Positions 54,638 to 63,094 of a stretch of 64,000 nt of DNA are shown here, one piece after another (the stretch's first letter is position 1; every line of letters begins with the position of its first letter). The DNA lies in NCBI RefSeq assembly GCF_000174415.1, contig NZ_ACJM01000001.1:364682-428681 (forward strand), written 5' to 3'. The position numbers and the translations under genes are program-made. Source of the stretch: Dethiobacter alkaliphilus AHT 1 (GTDB taxonomy: Bacteria; Bacillota; Dethiobacteria; Dethiobacterales; Dethiobacteraceae). The notes beneath the pieces are model-generated. The model searched no databases. It worked only from the letters and a program-made list of their open reading frames with translations, and was not told the DNA's origin.

Positions 54638-56173
54638 CTATTTGCAGTTTTCTTGAACCTCCTGGCTCCAAGGGAGACAGTCTTCCAGAAACTCTGGATG
54701 CTGCCTAAATAATACGCCAGGAAGTTGGCTAAAGATGAAATGCAGATACTTGTATGGGTTCAGGCCATTGGCCTTGGCACTTTCAATGATGCTGTAAACG
54801 GCTGCGCTAGCTGTAGCACCCTTTGGGCTTCCGCTAAAGAGCCAGTTCTTTCGTCCAATTGTAAAGGGACGGATACTGTTTTCTGCAAGATTGTTGGAAA
54901 TTGAGCAGTTGCCGTCTTTAAGATAATTCATGAGCTCTTCCTTATTGTTCAGAGCATAGTGCAAGGCTTCGTTTAATTTGGACTTTGGGAGAACCTTGTC
55001 TTTGTTGGAATGAATCCATGCCCAAAAAGCATCCAAAACAGGTTTTTCCTGCCTCACACGCTCTAATCTGCGATCTTCACTCGAAAGCTCTTCGAGAGCC
55101 TTTTCAATCTCAAAAAGCTTGTTGCAGAAGGCAATGCCTTCGCTTGCAAGGGTGGCTTCCGGGCGATGAATGTCTTTCGGAAGCGCATCCACGAACTTCC
55201 TCCGGACATGCGCCCAACAGAGGCATCTTGTAACTTCAGGAATCTTCTTGTAACCGACATAAGCATCGGAGTGAAGATAACCTTTGAAGTCTTTGAGGAA
55301 CTCCTGCGGGTATTTGCCACTTCTTCCCGGCTGATACTCGAAGAGCCGGATGGCGTGTTCGGCATGCTTGCCGGAGCTGTACACCCACATGTAAGAATCG
55401 GTTGTATTCTTACGTCCCTTTTCATTCATTACCTGCACAGTGGTTTCATCAACGTGCAAGTAATGTTCATCCAACAGCTTCTTGCGCATCAGCTCTACCA
55501 AGGGCAACAGCCAGTCACGGGAGGCAACCATAATCCAATTGGCCATCGTCGCACGGCTTAAGCTTACCCCTAACGTCTGCCATTCCTTTTCCTGCCGGTA
55601 AAGGGGAAGGGCATTGACGAATTTCTGATGCATGACCCAGGCGACTGTGGATGGAGATGCCATGGAGTGCTGGATTACTGGATCGGGCATCGGAGATTTC
55701 TCCATGTAGGGTTTCCCATCCTTACGACAGGTACGACACTCAAAGGTTTCACGGTAGTAATCGATCACCCTGACTTTGGCAGGAATGAACTCAATTTCGG
55801 TACGGACGAATTCTTCACCGACAAATATAAGGGTAGTGTCGCATTCTTCACAGAAGCGATCCATTTCAACTAGCGTACAGAGACGTTTGTCCCGCGGAAG
55901 ATCCTTTAGTAATTCCGCCCGTTGGCCGGGAAACTTCTTTCTGCGATATCCCTGTACTTCCTTGAGATCAGGCTCTGGAGCCTTTGGATCAGCCGTAATT
56001 TCTGTTTCATCAAAAAGAGACATCTGCCCCATAGGTAGAGACGATGTCTTCTCAGAGCTTTTTCCGAAAAGTTTACGTGTCAAATGATCGACTGTATCAT
56101 GGAGCTTTTTGTTTTCCTGCTCCAGTTCGGATATACGGTTCTCTAGCTTTTTTAACTGCTCGGATGCGCTCAT
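54638..56173 (-). CDS. tnpC: IS66 family transposase TnpC
   Basis: The 511-residue protein is full length for IS66. An N-terminal coiled coil ('KLENRISELEQENKKLHDTV') and a 'RKLFGKSSEK' motif precede a zinc-type 'CEECDTT...CRTC' region. The DDE catalytic core has Asp in 'LHVDETTVQV', Asp in 'LHSDAYVGY' and Glu in 'SNNLAENSIRP', and the C-terminal 'FTIGRKNWLFSGSPKGATASA' is diagnostic of the family. It cuts and joins the element ends. Confidence 0.95.
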   Translation of the reverse strand: MSASEQLKKLENRISELEQENKKLHDTVDHLTRKLFGKSSEKTSSLPMGQMSLFDETEITADPKAPEPDLKEVQGYRRKKFPGQRAELLKDLPRDKRLCTLVEMDRFCEECDTTLIFVGEEFVRTEIEFIPAKVRVIDYYRETFECRTCRKDGKPYMEKSPMPDPVIQHSMASPSTVAWVMHQKFVNALPLYRQEKEWQTLGVSLSRATMANWIMVASRDWLLPLVELMRKKLLDEHYLHVDETTVQVMNEKGRKNTTDSYMWVYSSGKHAEHAIRLFEYQPGRSGKYPQEFLKDFKGYLHSDAYVGYKKIPEVTRCLCWAHVRRKFVDALPKDIHRPEATLASEGIAFCNKLFEIEKALEELSSEDRRLERVRQEKPVLDAFWAWIHSNKDKVLPKSKLNEALHYALNNKEELMNYLKDGNCSISNNLAENSIRPFTIGRKNWLFSGSPKGATASAAVYSIIESAKANGLNPYKYLHFIFSQLPGVLFRQHPEFLEDCLPWSQEVQENCK

Positions 56174-56269
56174 AAATGATGGTTTCCTTTGGTGTTTTTG
56201 CTATATTTAGTATAACATAAAAACCTCCAAAAAGCCAGTATTTATGGGCATTGTCGGCGCTTTTTAAAG

Positions 56270-56626
56270 CTAAATTCCACACTCTATTTTTAGCTTTTTA
56301 ACAGCCTTGGGTTGGTCAATGGACAGTCCCTCCAGGAGCCATCTGAACTCCTGATTGGTGATGGTGCGAACATCTTCGGCACTCATCGGCCATTGGAATT
56401 TCCCGTTTTCTAATCGCTTGTACAGGAGCACGAATCCATCTTCTTCCCAGTAAAGTGCTTTTAGTCGGTCACGGCGCCGGCCGCAAAAGAGAAACACGCT
56501 ATTCTGAAAAGGATTTAGCTGAAAGTTCTGCTGGACAATAGCAGCTAACCCATCAATGGCTTTTCTCATGTCGGTGTACCCACAAGCAATGTAGACCTTT
56601 TCAGCCTTTGAGATATCACCGAACAT
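56270..56626 (-). CDS. tnpB: IS66 accessory protein TnpB
   Basis: The 118-residue protein has 'KVYIACGYTDMRKAIDGLAAIV', 'FQNSVFLFCGRRRDRLKALYWEEDGFVLLYKRLE' and 'KFQWP', the IS66 Orf2 signature. It is required with TnpA for efficient IS66 transposition in known elements. Its start overlaps the end of tnpA by 11 bases. Confidence 0.95.
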   Translation of the reverse strand: MFGDISKAEKVYIACGYTDMRKAIDGLAAIVQQNFQLNPFQNSVFLFCGRRRDRLKALYWEEDGFVLLYKRLENGKFQWPMSAEDVRTITNQEFRWLLEGLSIDQPKAVKKLKIECGI

Positions 56627-56972
56627 TCTGAAGTGCCCTTAGAGTGTTTTCTATCAACTTCTCCGAGGCATTGTTGCGGAGCTCCAAGGTGACAGAGCCA
56701 AAACGCAGGATAATTTGTGAAGAAGATTCTGGGCCAGGGCCATCTGAACTTGCCGGAATATTTACGGGTACAATTGAGCTGTTTTCCTCGAGAGATGGGA
56801 GGCTTTCGCAGGCTGCCTCACGTACCTTCTTCAACCAGTAGTAGTAAGTTTTTTGATTGATGCCATTGTCAGCACACCATGCTTTGACGGTTTGCCCACT
56901 ACTGCGACATTCCCGGATAATTTGAGTCCATTGATTCAGCCGGTACTTTCTAGTGACTTCCCTAGTGTTCAA
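56616..56972 (-). CDS. tnpA: IS66 accessory protein TnpA
   Basis: The 118-residue protein has an N-terminal HTH 'WTQIIRECRSSGQTVKAWCADNGINQKTYYYWLKKVRE', as in IS66/IS3-type DNA-binding subunits. It starts with TTG at 56972 behind AAGGAGGTCTTGAC on the minus strand. It probably recognises the terminal repeats. Confidence 0.9.
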   Translation of the reverse strand: MNTREVTRKYRLNQWTQIIRECRSSGQTVKAWCADNGINQKTYYYWLKKVREAACESLPSLEENSSIVPVNIPASSDGPGPESSSQIILRFGSVTLELRNNASEKLIENTLRALQNVR

Positions 56973-57111
56973 GTCAAGACCTCCTTTGGAGTTTTCAGAC
57001 CTGGTCGAAAAACTCTAAAAACTCTAATTTAAGGAATTGTCTCATAGAATTAGGGGAGTTGCCATACACCGACTTATTGTACGCTTACGTTTTAAAAACG
57101 GGTTATGTTGG

Positions 57112-57522
57112 CTAATTATTTTCTCTCTGCCAGAGATTTAAAAATTCACTTGGGCTTAAAATCTGGATGTTTAGGTTGGTAGGAATAGTGTAGTGTTTTT
57201 TGTTGCCGGTAACGAGGATTGCTTTTTCGGCAAGGGAAGCTTCGAGAAAGGGTTCATCATCCTTGTCAGGGAGAGCAAACTGAAGCGGTTGTACATTGGC
57301 TGTGATGCCTTCAGCTTTTATCTGGGCAAGCAGGGCTTCAACTTCGCTGGGCTTAAAACCAAACTTCGGACGGTGTAGTACGTCCCTGTATTCAGATATA
57401 ATGCGGGCATCGTAGACAACCGTTAATGATCCCGCAGAAATCATTCGTACAATTGTACCGGCGCTGCTAAAAGCCTTCAGTAGCCCTGAAACGAGTACAT
57501 TAGTATCCAGTACTACCTTCAT
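57112..57522 (-). CDS. PIN-domain toxin (COG1569-type)
   Basis: The 136-residue protein has 'MKVVLDTNVLVSGLLKAFSSAGTIVRMI', with catalytic Asp6. 'VYDARIISEYRDVLHRPKFGF' (Glu) and 'PDKDDEPFLEASLAEKAILVTGNKKHY' (Asp cluster and 'VTGNKKH') match the PIN group often annotated as a toxin of a toxin-antitoxin pair. PIN toxins are Mg-dependent ribonucleases. It overlaps the upstream antitoxin by 4 bases, typical of such pairs. Its stop lies 23 bases outside the IS66 right end, so the insertion just missed the toxin. Confidence 0.85.
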   Translation of the reverse strand: MKVVLDTNVLVSGLLKAFSSAGTIVRMISAGSLTVVYDARIISEYRDVLHRPKFGFKPSEVEALLAQIKAEGITANVQPLQFALPDKDDEPFLEASLAEKAILVTGNKKHYTIPTNLNIQILSPSEFLNLWQRENN

Positions 57523-57800
57523 CTTTTCTGCCGCGTGTCCTTAATTTCTGCCTCAATTTCCTCATCGCTGAGCTCGTTTAGACCTTGTTGCCGGGATCGT
57601 TCTTGCATAGAGTTAACAGCCATTGTGGCACGAAGACGACGGCTGTTTTGCAGATACTCCTCTACATTTGCTTCACCTATATCTGAGAGTAGCGCTATGG
57701 GCTTGCCGTTTGAGGTGATGACCACATCTCCTTCTTCACGGAGCAGCCCCCATATTTCTGCGGACTTCTGGCGTAAGTCGCGCACAGAAACAAATTTCAT
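57519..57800 (-). CDS. Phd/YefM-family antitoxin of the PIN toxin
   Basis: The 93-residue protein has 'MKFVSVRDLRQKSAEIWGLL', 'DVVITSNGKPIALLSD', the Phd/YefM N-terminal fold, and an acidic C-terminus. ATG at 57800 is chosen because AAAGGAG lies 8 bases upstream; a longer frame to 57839 runs into the promoter. It is expected to neutralise the PIN toxin and autoregulate. Confidence 0.88.
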   Translation of the reverse strand: MKFVSVRDLRQKSAEIWGLLREEGDVVITSNGKPIALLSDIGEANVEEYLQNSRRLRATMAVNSMQERSRQQGLNELSDEEIEAEIKDTRQKR

Positions 57801-57830
57801 TACAAGCACTCCTTTTATCGTGTTACGTAC

Positions 57831-57859
57831 AGTATACACAATCGTGCATCATTAGTAAA
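57831..57859 (-). promoter_or_regulatory. Promoter of the antitoxin-toxin operon
   Basis: On the minus strand TTTACT (57854-57859) and TATACT (57831-57836) are separated by 17 bases, with the antitoxin start about 30 bases downstream. Confidence 0.6.
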
Positions 57860-58019
57860 GCTCAGCAGTTCCATTCCCAAACCTTACGTTGGTCAGGTCT
57901 TTTTACATCGCTGCGGTGATAAACTTTAATTGACGGGAAGTTCTCTGAAAAGAAATGATGAAGGGGTAGTGTGAAATGACCAGCCCCACACCCAAACAAT
58001 GTGGAGAGGAGTTGTGCCT

Positions 58020-59384
58020 TTGCTGGCTGATATGGATATTGAAATCTATGAATTGCTGGAAAAAGCTTTTGATGAGTTCAAAGGAGCCCTGGTGGTGGAC
58101 CGAAATAGCCGCATAGTTTTACTGACACGCGGTTATGCGGAGATACTGGGGGTTGATCGCAAGGAAGCAATTGGGAAACCGGTTACTGAGGTTATTCCTC
58201 ATTCCCGTATGTCCGAAGTGCTAAAAAGCGGAGAACCCGAGATAGCTCAGGTTTGGGAAGTTAAAGGTGAAACTGCCATTATCAGTCGTGTCCCCATAAA
58301 AAGGGGAGAGGAAGTAATCGGTGTGGTGGCCTTTAGCGTATTCCGGGGTATGGATGAAGTGCGGGATTTTTTAGGTCGGTTGAGGTATCTGGATGCCGAG
58401 TTGAACTATTACCGCTCGGAAGTGGAAAAGCTGCGGGGAGCACGCTTTTCCCTGGAGAATATTTTAGGCATCTCTCCGGCTATTAACAGGGTAAAAGAGC
58501 AGCTGGCGTGCATTGCTAAAAATGATTCAACCCTGCTTCTGACCGGTGAGACCGGGACAGGAAAAGAGCTTTTTGCCCATGCCCTGCATCTGTCCAGCAA
58601 GCGGCGCTTCGGTCATTTGATTAAAGTTAACTGTGCTGCCATACCTGATGAACTGCTGGAGTCAGAGCTTTTTGGCTACGAAGAAGGAGCCTTTACCGGC
58701 GCAAGGAAAGGCGGAAAGCCCGGTAAGTTTGAGCTGGCTAACCGAGGCACCCTCTTCCTGGATGAAATAGGAGAGATGCCGGCGCGGCTCCAGGCTAAAT
58801 TACTAAGGGTGCTCCAGGATGGTGAAATTGAGAGGATAGGTGGGACAGAGCCTCTGCAGGTGGACGTGCGTATAGTGGCGGCAACCAATAAAAACCTGGC
58901 TGAGCTGGTGCGGCATAGACAGTTTCGCGAGGATCTCTACTACCGCCTAAACGTTATTGAGCTGCACATTCCGCCCTTACGGGAGCGCATGGAAGATATA
59001 CCCTGCCTGGTAGTTCACTTTATCAGGGAACTAAACCACCGCCTGGGTGTAAAAGTAAAGGGTATCACCCCGGAGGTTGAAGAGGTTTTTCAAAGCTACC
59101 ACTGGCCCGGAAACGTCAGGGAGCTTTACAATGTCCTGGAGAGGACTATGAATGTGATCCAGAGAGATGTTATTGGACTTGCGGATATAAACTGGTTTTT
59201 GCCGCGGGTTTTGTCCAGCTCCGGCCGACAAACTTCACGCTCTTCCAACACCTTGAGGAATCTGGAAGCGAAGATTATCCACCGGGTGCTGGAGTCCTGT
59301 AACGGCAATAAAAGCCGTGCGGCAGAAATTCTGGGCATACATCGTTCTACTATTTATAATAAACTAAAAAGAAATAACGGATAA
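58020..59384 (+). CDS. PAS-domain sigma-54-dependent transcriptional activator
   Basis: The protein has 454 residues. The N-terminal PAS region (~10-115) reads 'ALVVDRNSRIVLLTRGYAEILGVDRKEAIGK'. The central AAA+ domain has Walker A 'GETGTGKELF' near 176, the sigma-54 contact loop GAFTGA near 222, and Walker B 'GTLFLDEIGEMP'. A C-terminal Fis-type HTH ('SCNGNKSRAAEILGIHRSTIYNKL') binds enhancers. All catalytic parts are intact, so it can open sigma-54 promoters; the PAS ligand is unknown. TTG at 58020 follows AGAGGAG by 8 bases; an ATG at 57999 lacks a site and an ATG at 58032 is an alternative. Its likely target promoter is at 59605. Confidence 0.9.
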   Translation: MLADMDIEIYELLEKAFDEFKGALVVDRNSRIVLLTRGYAEILGVDRKEAIGKPVTEVIPHSRMSEVLKSGEPEIAQVWEVKGETAIISRVPIKRGEEVIGVVAFSVFRGMDEVRDFLGRLRYLDAELNYYRSEVEKLRGARFSLENILGISPAINRVKEQLACIAKNDSTLLLTGETGTGKELFAHALHLSSKRRFGHLIKVNCAAIPDELLESELFGYEEGAFTGARKGGKPGKFELANRGTLFLDEIGEMPARLQAKLLRVLQDGEIERIGGTEPLQVDVRIVAATNKNLAELVRHRQFREDLYYRLNVIELHIPPLRERMEDIPCLVVHFIRELNHRLGVKVKGITPEVEEVFQSYHWPGNVRELYNVLERTMNVIQRDVIGLADINWFLPRVLSSSGRQTSRSSNTLRNLEAKIIHRVLESCNGNKSRAAEILGIHRSTIYNKLKRNNG

Positions 59385-59417
59385 TTATGTGCCGATAGGG
59401 CTCACTTGTCGTTCCCC

Positions 59418-59459
59418 GGTGTAGAATTATTCAACAGTGTCGATTATATCTACACCGGA
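59418..59459. promoter_or_regulatory. Candidate enhancer site for the sigma-54 activator
   Basis: CCGGTGTAGA (59418-59427) and TCTACACCGG (59450-59459) form a perfect 10-bp dyad. Inside it lies 'GTGTCGAT', which recurs inverted as ATCGACAC near 59525. These sites lie about 150-190 bases upstream of the -24/-12 promoter, the usual range for enhancer-binding proteins. The assignment is inferred. Confidence 0.45.
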
Positions 59460-59466
59460 TTCAAAA

Positions 59467-59497
59467 ACGGGCTGCTGTGTGACAGCCTGTTTTTTTG
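59467..59497 (+). terminator. Rho-independent terminator of the activator gene
   Basis: ACGGGCTG pairs with CAGCCTGT (one G-U pair, eight-base loop) and runs into seven or more T residues. Confidence 0.85.
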
Positions 59498-59604
59498 TTT
59501 ACACCATTTCAACTATTAATTCCATATCGACACCACTACGACACTTCAGCCCCATAAAGGGAACAAAGGATCCCGGTTTTCTGAGAGTGTTGCTATCTGA
59601 ATAG

Positions 59605-59620
59605 TGGCACAAGTATTGCA
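59605..59620 (+). promoter_or_regulatory. Sigma-54 (-24/-12) promoter
   Basis: TGGCAC, five bases, then TTGCA is the textbook -24/-12 spacing and sequence. It lies about 170 bases upstream of the permease gene and just downstream of the gene for a GAFTGA-type activator. It most likely drives the permease-ligase operon. Confidence 0.85.
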
Positions 59621-59786
59621 TTTCAAAATAGTCAAAGAAGAGTTTTGGGTTTGGATGAAAAGACAGTCCTGTTTAATGATGGTAACCTTGGTCTCAAAGT
59701 TATTATGGGGAGAGGGGGATGAGAGCGAAGAGGGTAAATAGTTTGGAGTTGCTTCGAGCCAAAACTTATAAAAGAGGTGAAGAGAG

Positions 59787-61100
59787 TTGGAAATGGAGAT
59801 TATCAGTGTAATTGGCATCATAGTTTCTCTTGCACTATTAGTTTTCCTGGCCATGCGCGGTGTTAGCATTTTGATAGCGGCCCTTGTCTGCTCCGTGTTG
59901 GTGGCAATAACCAGCGGCATGGATTTAATGGTAGGGTTGGGCGAAGTGTACATGGCAGGGCTGGCCGGCTTTGTTCAACGCTTCTTCCTGATCTTTTTAT
60001 TGGGAGCAGTGTTTGGCAAATTTATGGAGGACAGCGGGGCCGCTCGCTCCATTGCGTACGGCTTGCTGAACATTACCGGTCGGGATAAGCCTTTTCGTGC
60101 TCTTTTGGCCATCGTGCTTATCTGCGCCGTTTTAACTTACGGCGGGGTGGTACTCTTTGTGGTGGTATTTACGGTACTTCCCCTGGCCAGGTCCCTGTTT
60201 AAGGAGCTAAACATCCACTGGAGCATGGTGCTGGGCCCCATTGCCCTGGGGGCGGCCACCTTTACCATGACCATGCTGCCCGGGACTCCCGCCATACAGA
60301 ACGTTATCCCCATGCAGGTTCTGGGCACCCCCGCCACCGCTGCCCCTCTGGTAGGTATGGTGGCTGCCGTCGTTACCCTGGCCATAGGCTTATTCTACAT
60401 CAAAAAATCCCTGGACCATGTCCAGGAGCAGGGGTTGGGATATGAAGAAGCCACCGTAGCCAAAAGTATTGCCGGCGCCGGCACCGGGGGAGAAGATCAG
60501 CCGGCTCCCAACTTGCTGCTGAGCCTGGTACCCCCGGTTGTACTTCTGGTGGTACTGAATGTTCTGGATAACATTATTCTGGCCCTGGTAATAGGGATAG
60601 TCCTGGCGGCACTTCTTTTTGTCACCCGCATTCCCAGCCAGGTCACCACGCTGAACCAGGGTGCGGCCAACTCCATCATGCCACTTCTCAACACCTGCGC
60701 CGTAGTTGGCTTTGGAGCTATCGTGGCGGCCACGGTGGGCTACGAGGTAATCTCCGCTGCTCTGCTGGGAATGCCCGGCGGTCCTCTGGTTTCCCTGACG
60801 GTATCTACTAACGTTTTAGCAGGGGTTACCGGTTCGGCTTCCGGCGGGTTGGCCATTGCCTTGGAACATTTGGCTCCCTCCTTCCTGGAGATGGGAGTGG
60901 CTCCCGAAGTAATTCACCGTATATCCGCCATAGCCAGCGGTGGCCTTGATGCCCTTCCCCACAACGGTGCGGTGGTAACCCTGCTGGTAGCCACGGCGTT
61001 AACCCACAAGGAAGGTTACAAGCACGTATTTTGGACCGCAGTAGCGGCACCGGTTGTGGCTACTGTACCGGCCATCCTGTTGGCCCTGGCCATCTACTAA
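59787..61100 (+). CDS. GntP-family permease
   Basis: The 437-residue protein is almost entirely hydrophobic, with about 12 transmembrane helices. 'TYGGVVLFVVVFTVLPLARSLF', 'GATFTMTMLPGTPAIQNVIP' and 'TGSASGGLAIALEHL' are typical of GntP-type proton symporters for gluconate and other small carboxylates. The partner acyl-CoA ligase suggests that a carboxylic acid is imported and then activated. TTG at 59787 follows GAGGTGA by 6 bases; an ATG two codons later is an alternative. It is markedly GC-richer than the defence region. Confidence 0.85.
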   Translation: MEMEIISVIGIIVSLALLVFLAMRGVSILIAALVCSVLVAITSGMDLMVGLGEVYMAGLAGFVQRFFLIFLLGAVFGKFMEDSGAARSIAYGLLNITGRDKPFRALLAIVLICAVLTYGGVVLFVVVFTVLPLARSLFKELNIHWSMVLGPIALGAATFTMTMLPGTPAIQNVIPMQVLGTPATAAPLVGMVAAVVTLAIGLFYIKKSLDHVQEQGLGYEEATVAKSIAGAGTGGEDQPAPNLLLSLVPPVVLLVVLNVLDNIILALVIGIVLAALLFVTRIPSQVTTLNQGAANSIMPLLNTCAVVGFGAIVAATVGYEVISAALLGMPGGPLVSLTVSTNVLAGVTGSASGGLAIALEHLAPSFLEMGVAPEVIHRISAIASGGLDALPHNGAVVTLLVATALTHKEGYKHVFWTAVAAPVVATVPAILLALAIY

Positions 61101-61176
61101 CCGAAGAGCGGGATAGTAATAAGGCTTCTGCAGTGGACGTGTTAATTTATCTAATTGAAGAGGAAGGAGAGATGTT

Positions 61177-62856
61177 ATGAATCAGCAGGAATGGAAACTC
61201 CCGCTAATGAATTCATATATCGAGAAGTGGGCCCGTGAAATCCCCCAAAGAGCTGCAATTATTCAACATGAAAACGGCAGAAGCTATAGCTACCAAGAGA
61301 TGGATCGCACCGTAGATTTTTTGGCCCTTAAGCTCTTGGAAAAAGGGATCGGCTTTGGCGACCGGGTAGCCACCATGCTTCCTATGCTGGCGGAACATGT
61401 TTTTCTGATGTATGCCTGCTTTAAAGTAGGCGCCATAATTGCTCCCCTGGATCTCCGTTTACAGCCTCAGGAAGTGGTGAGGGATCTGGGTAAGATTGAG
61501 CCGAAGGCTTTCTTCTTTCTCGGAAAAACTCCGCTGAGGGATTTTCGAGAGGTGGGGGAGGCGGTAAGGGATAATTGCCCGTCGGTAGAGCTTTTGGTAC
61601 AGTTTAGCTCCGATCCTTCCGCCGAGGAGCTGGTCGGGGGAGCGGTCTCGGCGGCCAGCCTGCAGGAGCCTCCCGCCGTACCTGCGAGTATGCTGCAGGA
61701 GGTCTACAATCAGGTAGATACCCGAACCCCGGCCCTGATTATCTTTACCACCGGAACCACCGGTGAGCCCAAGCCCGCCGTTCTCTGTCACGAAAACGTA
61801 ATTATTCAGAACCGTGTACTGGGGCTCGGTATAGGCCTGGAAGGAGAAGATATGAGCATGCTGGTTAACCTACCCCCCAGCCATGTGGGAGGCGTAACCG
61901 AGCAGCTTATGACCACCCTCTTTATGGGAGGAACGGCGGTACTGTTGCGGATCTTTGACCCTCGGATGAGCCTGGAGGCGGTGGAGAAGCACCGCCTGAC
62001 CGTCCTGGGTCAGATACCTACCCAGTTTAGGATGCAGTGGGTCTTGCCCGATTATGGGGAGTTTGACCTGAGCAGCCTGCAGTTTGCCATATACGGAGGG
62101 GCAGGGGTGGACAGCGCCTTTCTAAAGAAGTTGTCAGAGATGGCTCCTTATTTCGGCACAGGCATGGGTATGAGTGAGACGGCTGGAATGTATACCTTCA
62201 CCCCCAAGGAGATATCTGTGGAGGAGATGGCGGGACAGGTGGGGGCTTCCATCGAAGAGCTGGCTACTGTTACCATCAGAAAAACCATGAGAGAGGACGG
62301 ATATGCCGGGGATACCTTGCCGGACGGCGCAGTGGGGGAGATATGTGTAAAAGGCCCTATTGTGTTTTTGGGTTACTACCGGCAGCCGGAGGAGACAGCC
62401 AAAAATATAAGCCAAGACGGGGTGCTCTATACCGGTGACGTAGGTTATTTCAAGGAGATGGGCACTTACCGCGCCCTTTACCTGGCCGGCAGGAGAAAGT
62501 TTGTAATTAAGCAAAAGGGCTACCAGGTATTCCCCGACGAGGTGCAGGAATATATCGCCTCCCATCCGGGGGTGGAGCAGGTAGAGGTAGTGGGCATGCC
62601 CCATAATATCTTCGATGACGGAATTTTTGCCTTCGTCAAGCCCAAGGAAGGGATAGACCTTACCCCGGAAGAGATTCAGGAATACTGTAAGAAGGGAATT
62701 GCTTCTTACAAGCGTCCTCAGCACGTAGAAATCTGGCCCCGGGAAAAAGATTTTCCCCTCACCCGGGTAACCAAGGTAGACAAAATGCAGCTAAAAGAGA
62801 TGGCGCTTCCCGTGATTGAAAGGCTGAGAAAAGAAGGGAAATGGGACGCCGGATAA
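61177..62856 (+). CDS. AMP-forming acyl-CoA synthetase
   Basis: The 559-residue protein is full length for the family. The P-loop 'IIFTTGTTGEPKP' lies near 188-200, 'GTGMGMSETAGMYTF' is the A4/A5 region, and 'YTGDVGYFKEMG...LAGRRKFVIKQKGYQVFPDEVQEYI' covers the hinge. A late catalytic lysine lies in 'LTRVTKVDKMQLKEM'. It would convert a carboxylate to its CoA thioester through an acyl-adenylate. It lies 76 bases after the permease under the same sigma-54 promoter, so it probably activates the imported acid; the exact substrate is unknown. Confidence 0.9.
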   Translation: MNQQEWKLPLMNSYIEKWAREIPQRAAIIQHENGRSYSYQEMDRTVDFLALKLLEKGIGFGDRVATMLPMLAEHVFLMYACFKVGAIIAPLDLRLQPQEVVRDLGKIEPKAFFFLGKTPLRDFREVGEAVRDNCPSVELLVQFSSDPSAEELVGGAVSAASLQEPPAVPASMLQEVYNQVDTRTPALIIFTTGTTGEPKPAVLCHENVIIQNRVLGLGIGLEGEDMSMLVNLPPSHVGGVTEQLMTTLFMGGTAVLLRIFDPRMSLEAVEKHRLTVLGQIPTQFRMQWVLPDYGEFDLSSLQFAIYGGAGVDSAFLKKLSEMAPYFGTGMGMSETAGMYTFTPKEISVEEMAGQVGASIEELATVTIRKTMREDGYAGDTLPDGAVGEICVKGPIVFLGYYRQPEETAKNISQDGVLYTGDVGYFKEMGTYRALYLAGRRKFVIKQKGYQVFPDEVQEYIASHPGVEQVEVVGMPHNIFDDGIFAFVKPKEGIDLTPEEIQEYCKKGIASYKRPQHVEIWPREKDFPLTRVTKVDKMQLKEMALPVIERLRKEGKWDAG

Positions 62857-62914
62857 CAACAGGATGTTGAAAATGGCTAAAGAAATGAGATAGATGGGTT
62901 TATGGGAAAGATGG

Positions 62915-62951
62915 TGCCGGTCTGGAACTTCCCAGGCCGGTATTTCTTCTT
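62915..62951 (+). terminator. Rho-independent terminator
   Basis: TGCCGGTCTGG pairs with CCAGGCCGGTA (G-U pairs included, six-base loop), and a T-rich stretch follows. It ends the permease-ligase operon. Confidence 0.7.
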
Positions 62952-63094
62952 TTCCTGCTTGCCCCGGCATCCTTTGGTTAATCATGCAATGTCTTGTTGC
63001 GATATTAGGGTGAATACGATAAATTGGAGAAGACCAATTACTACTGCAAAGAATGCTGCAGGTGTAAAAAATACAATATTAGAGGTGATATCGT

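Larger units (their letters stand above)
54564..57088 (-). mobile_element. Intact IS66-family insertion sequence
   Basis: The element is 2525 bp and carries tnpA, tnpB and tnpC in IS66 order on the minus strand. Imperfect terminal inverted repeats begin GTAAGCG at both ends and share AATAAG and GTG blocks over about 27 bp. The flanks carry an 8-bp direct repeat GTTTTAAA (54556-54563 and 57089-57096), the target duplication size expected for IS66. All three reading frames look intact, so the element may be active. Confidence 0.95.

Noticed and set aside
54985..56087. Plus-strand reading frames inside the IS66 transposase
   Set aside because: These are shadow frames antisense to a well-recognised transposase and have no start signals of their own.
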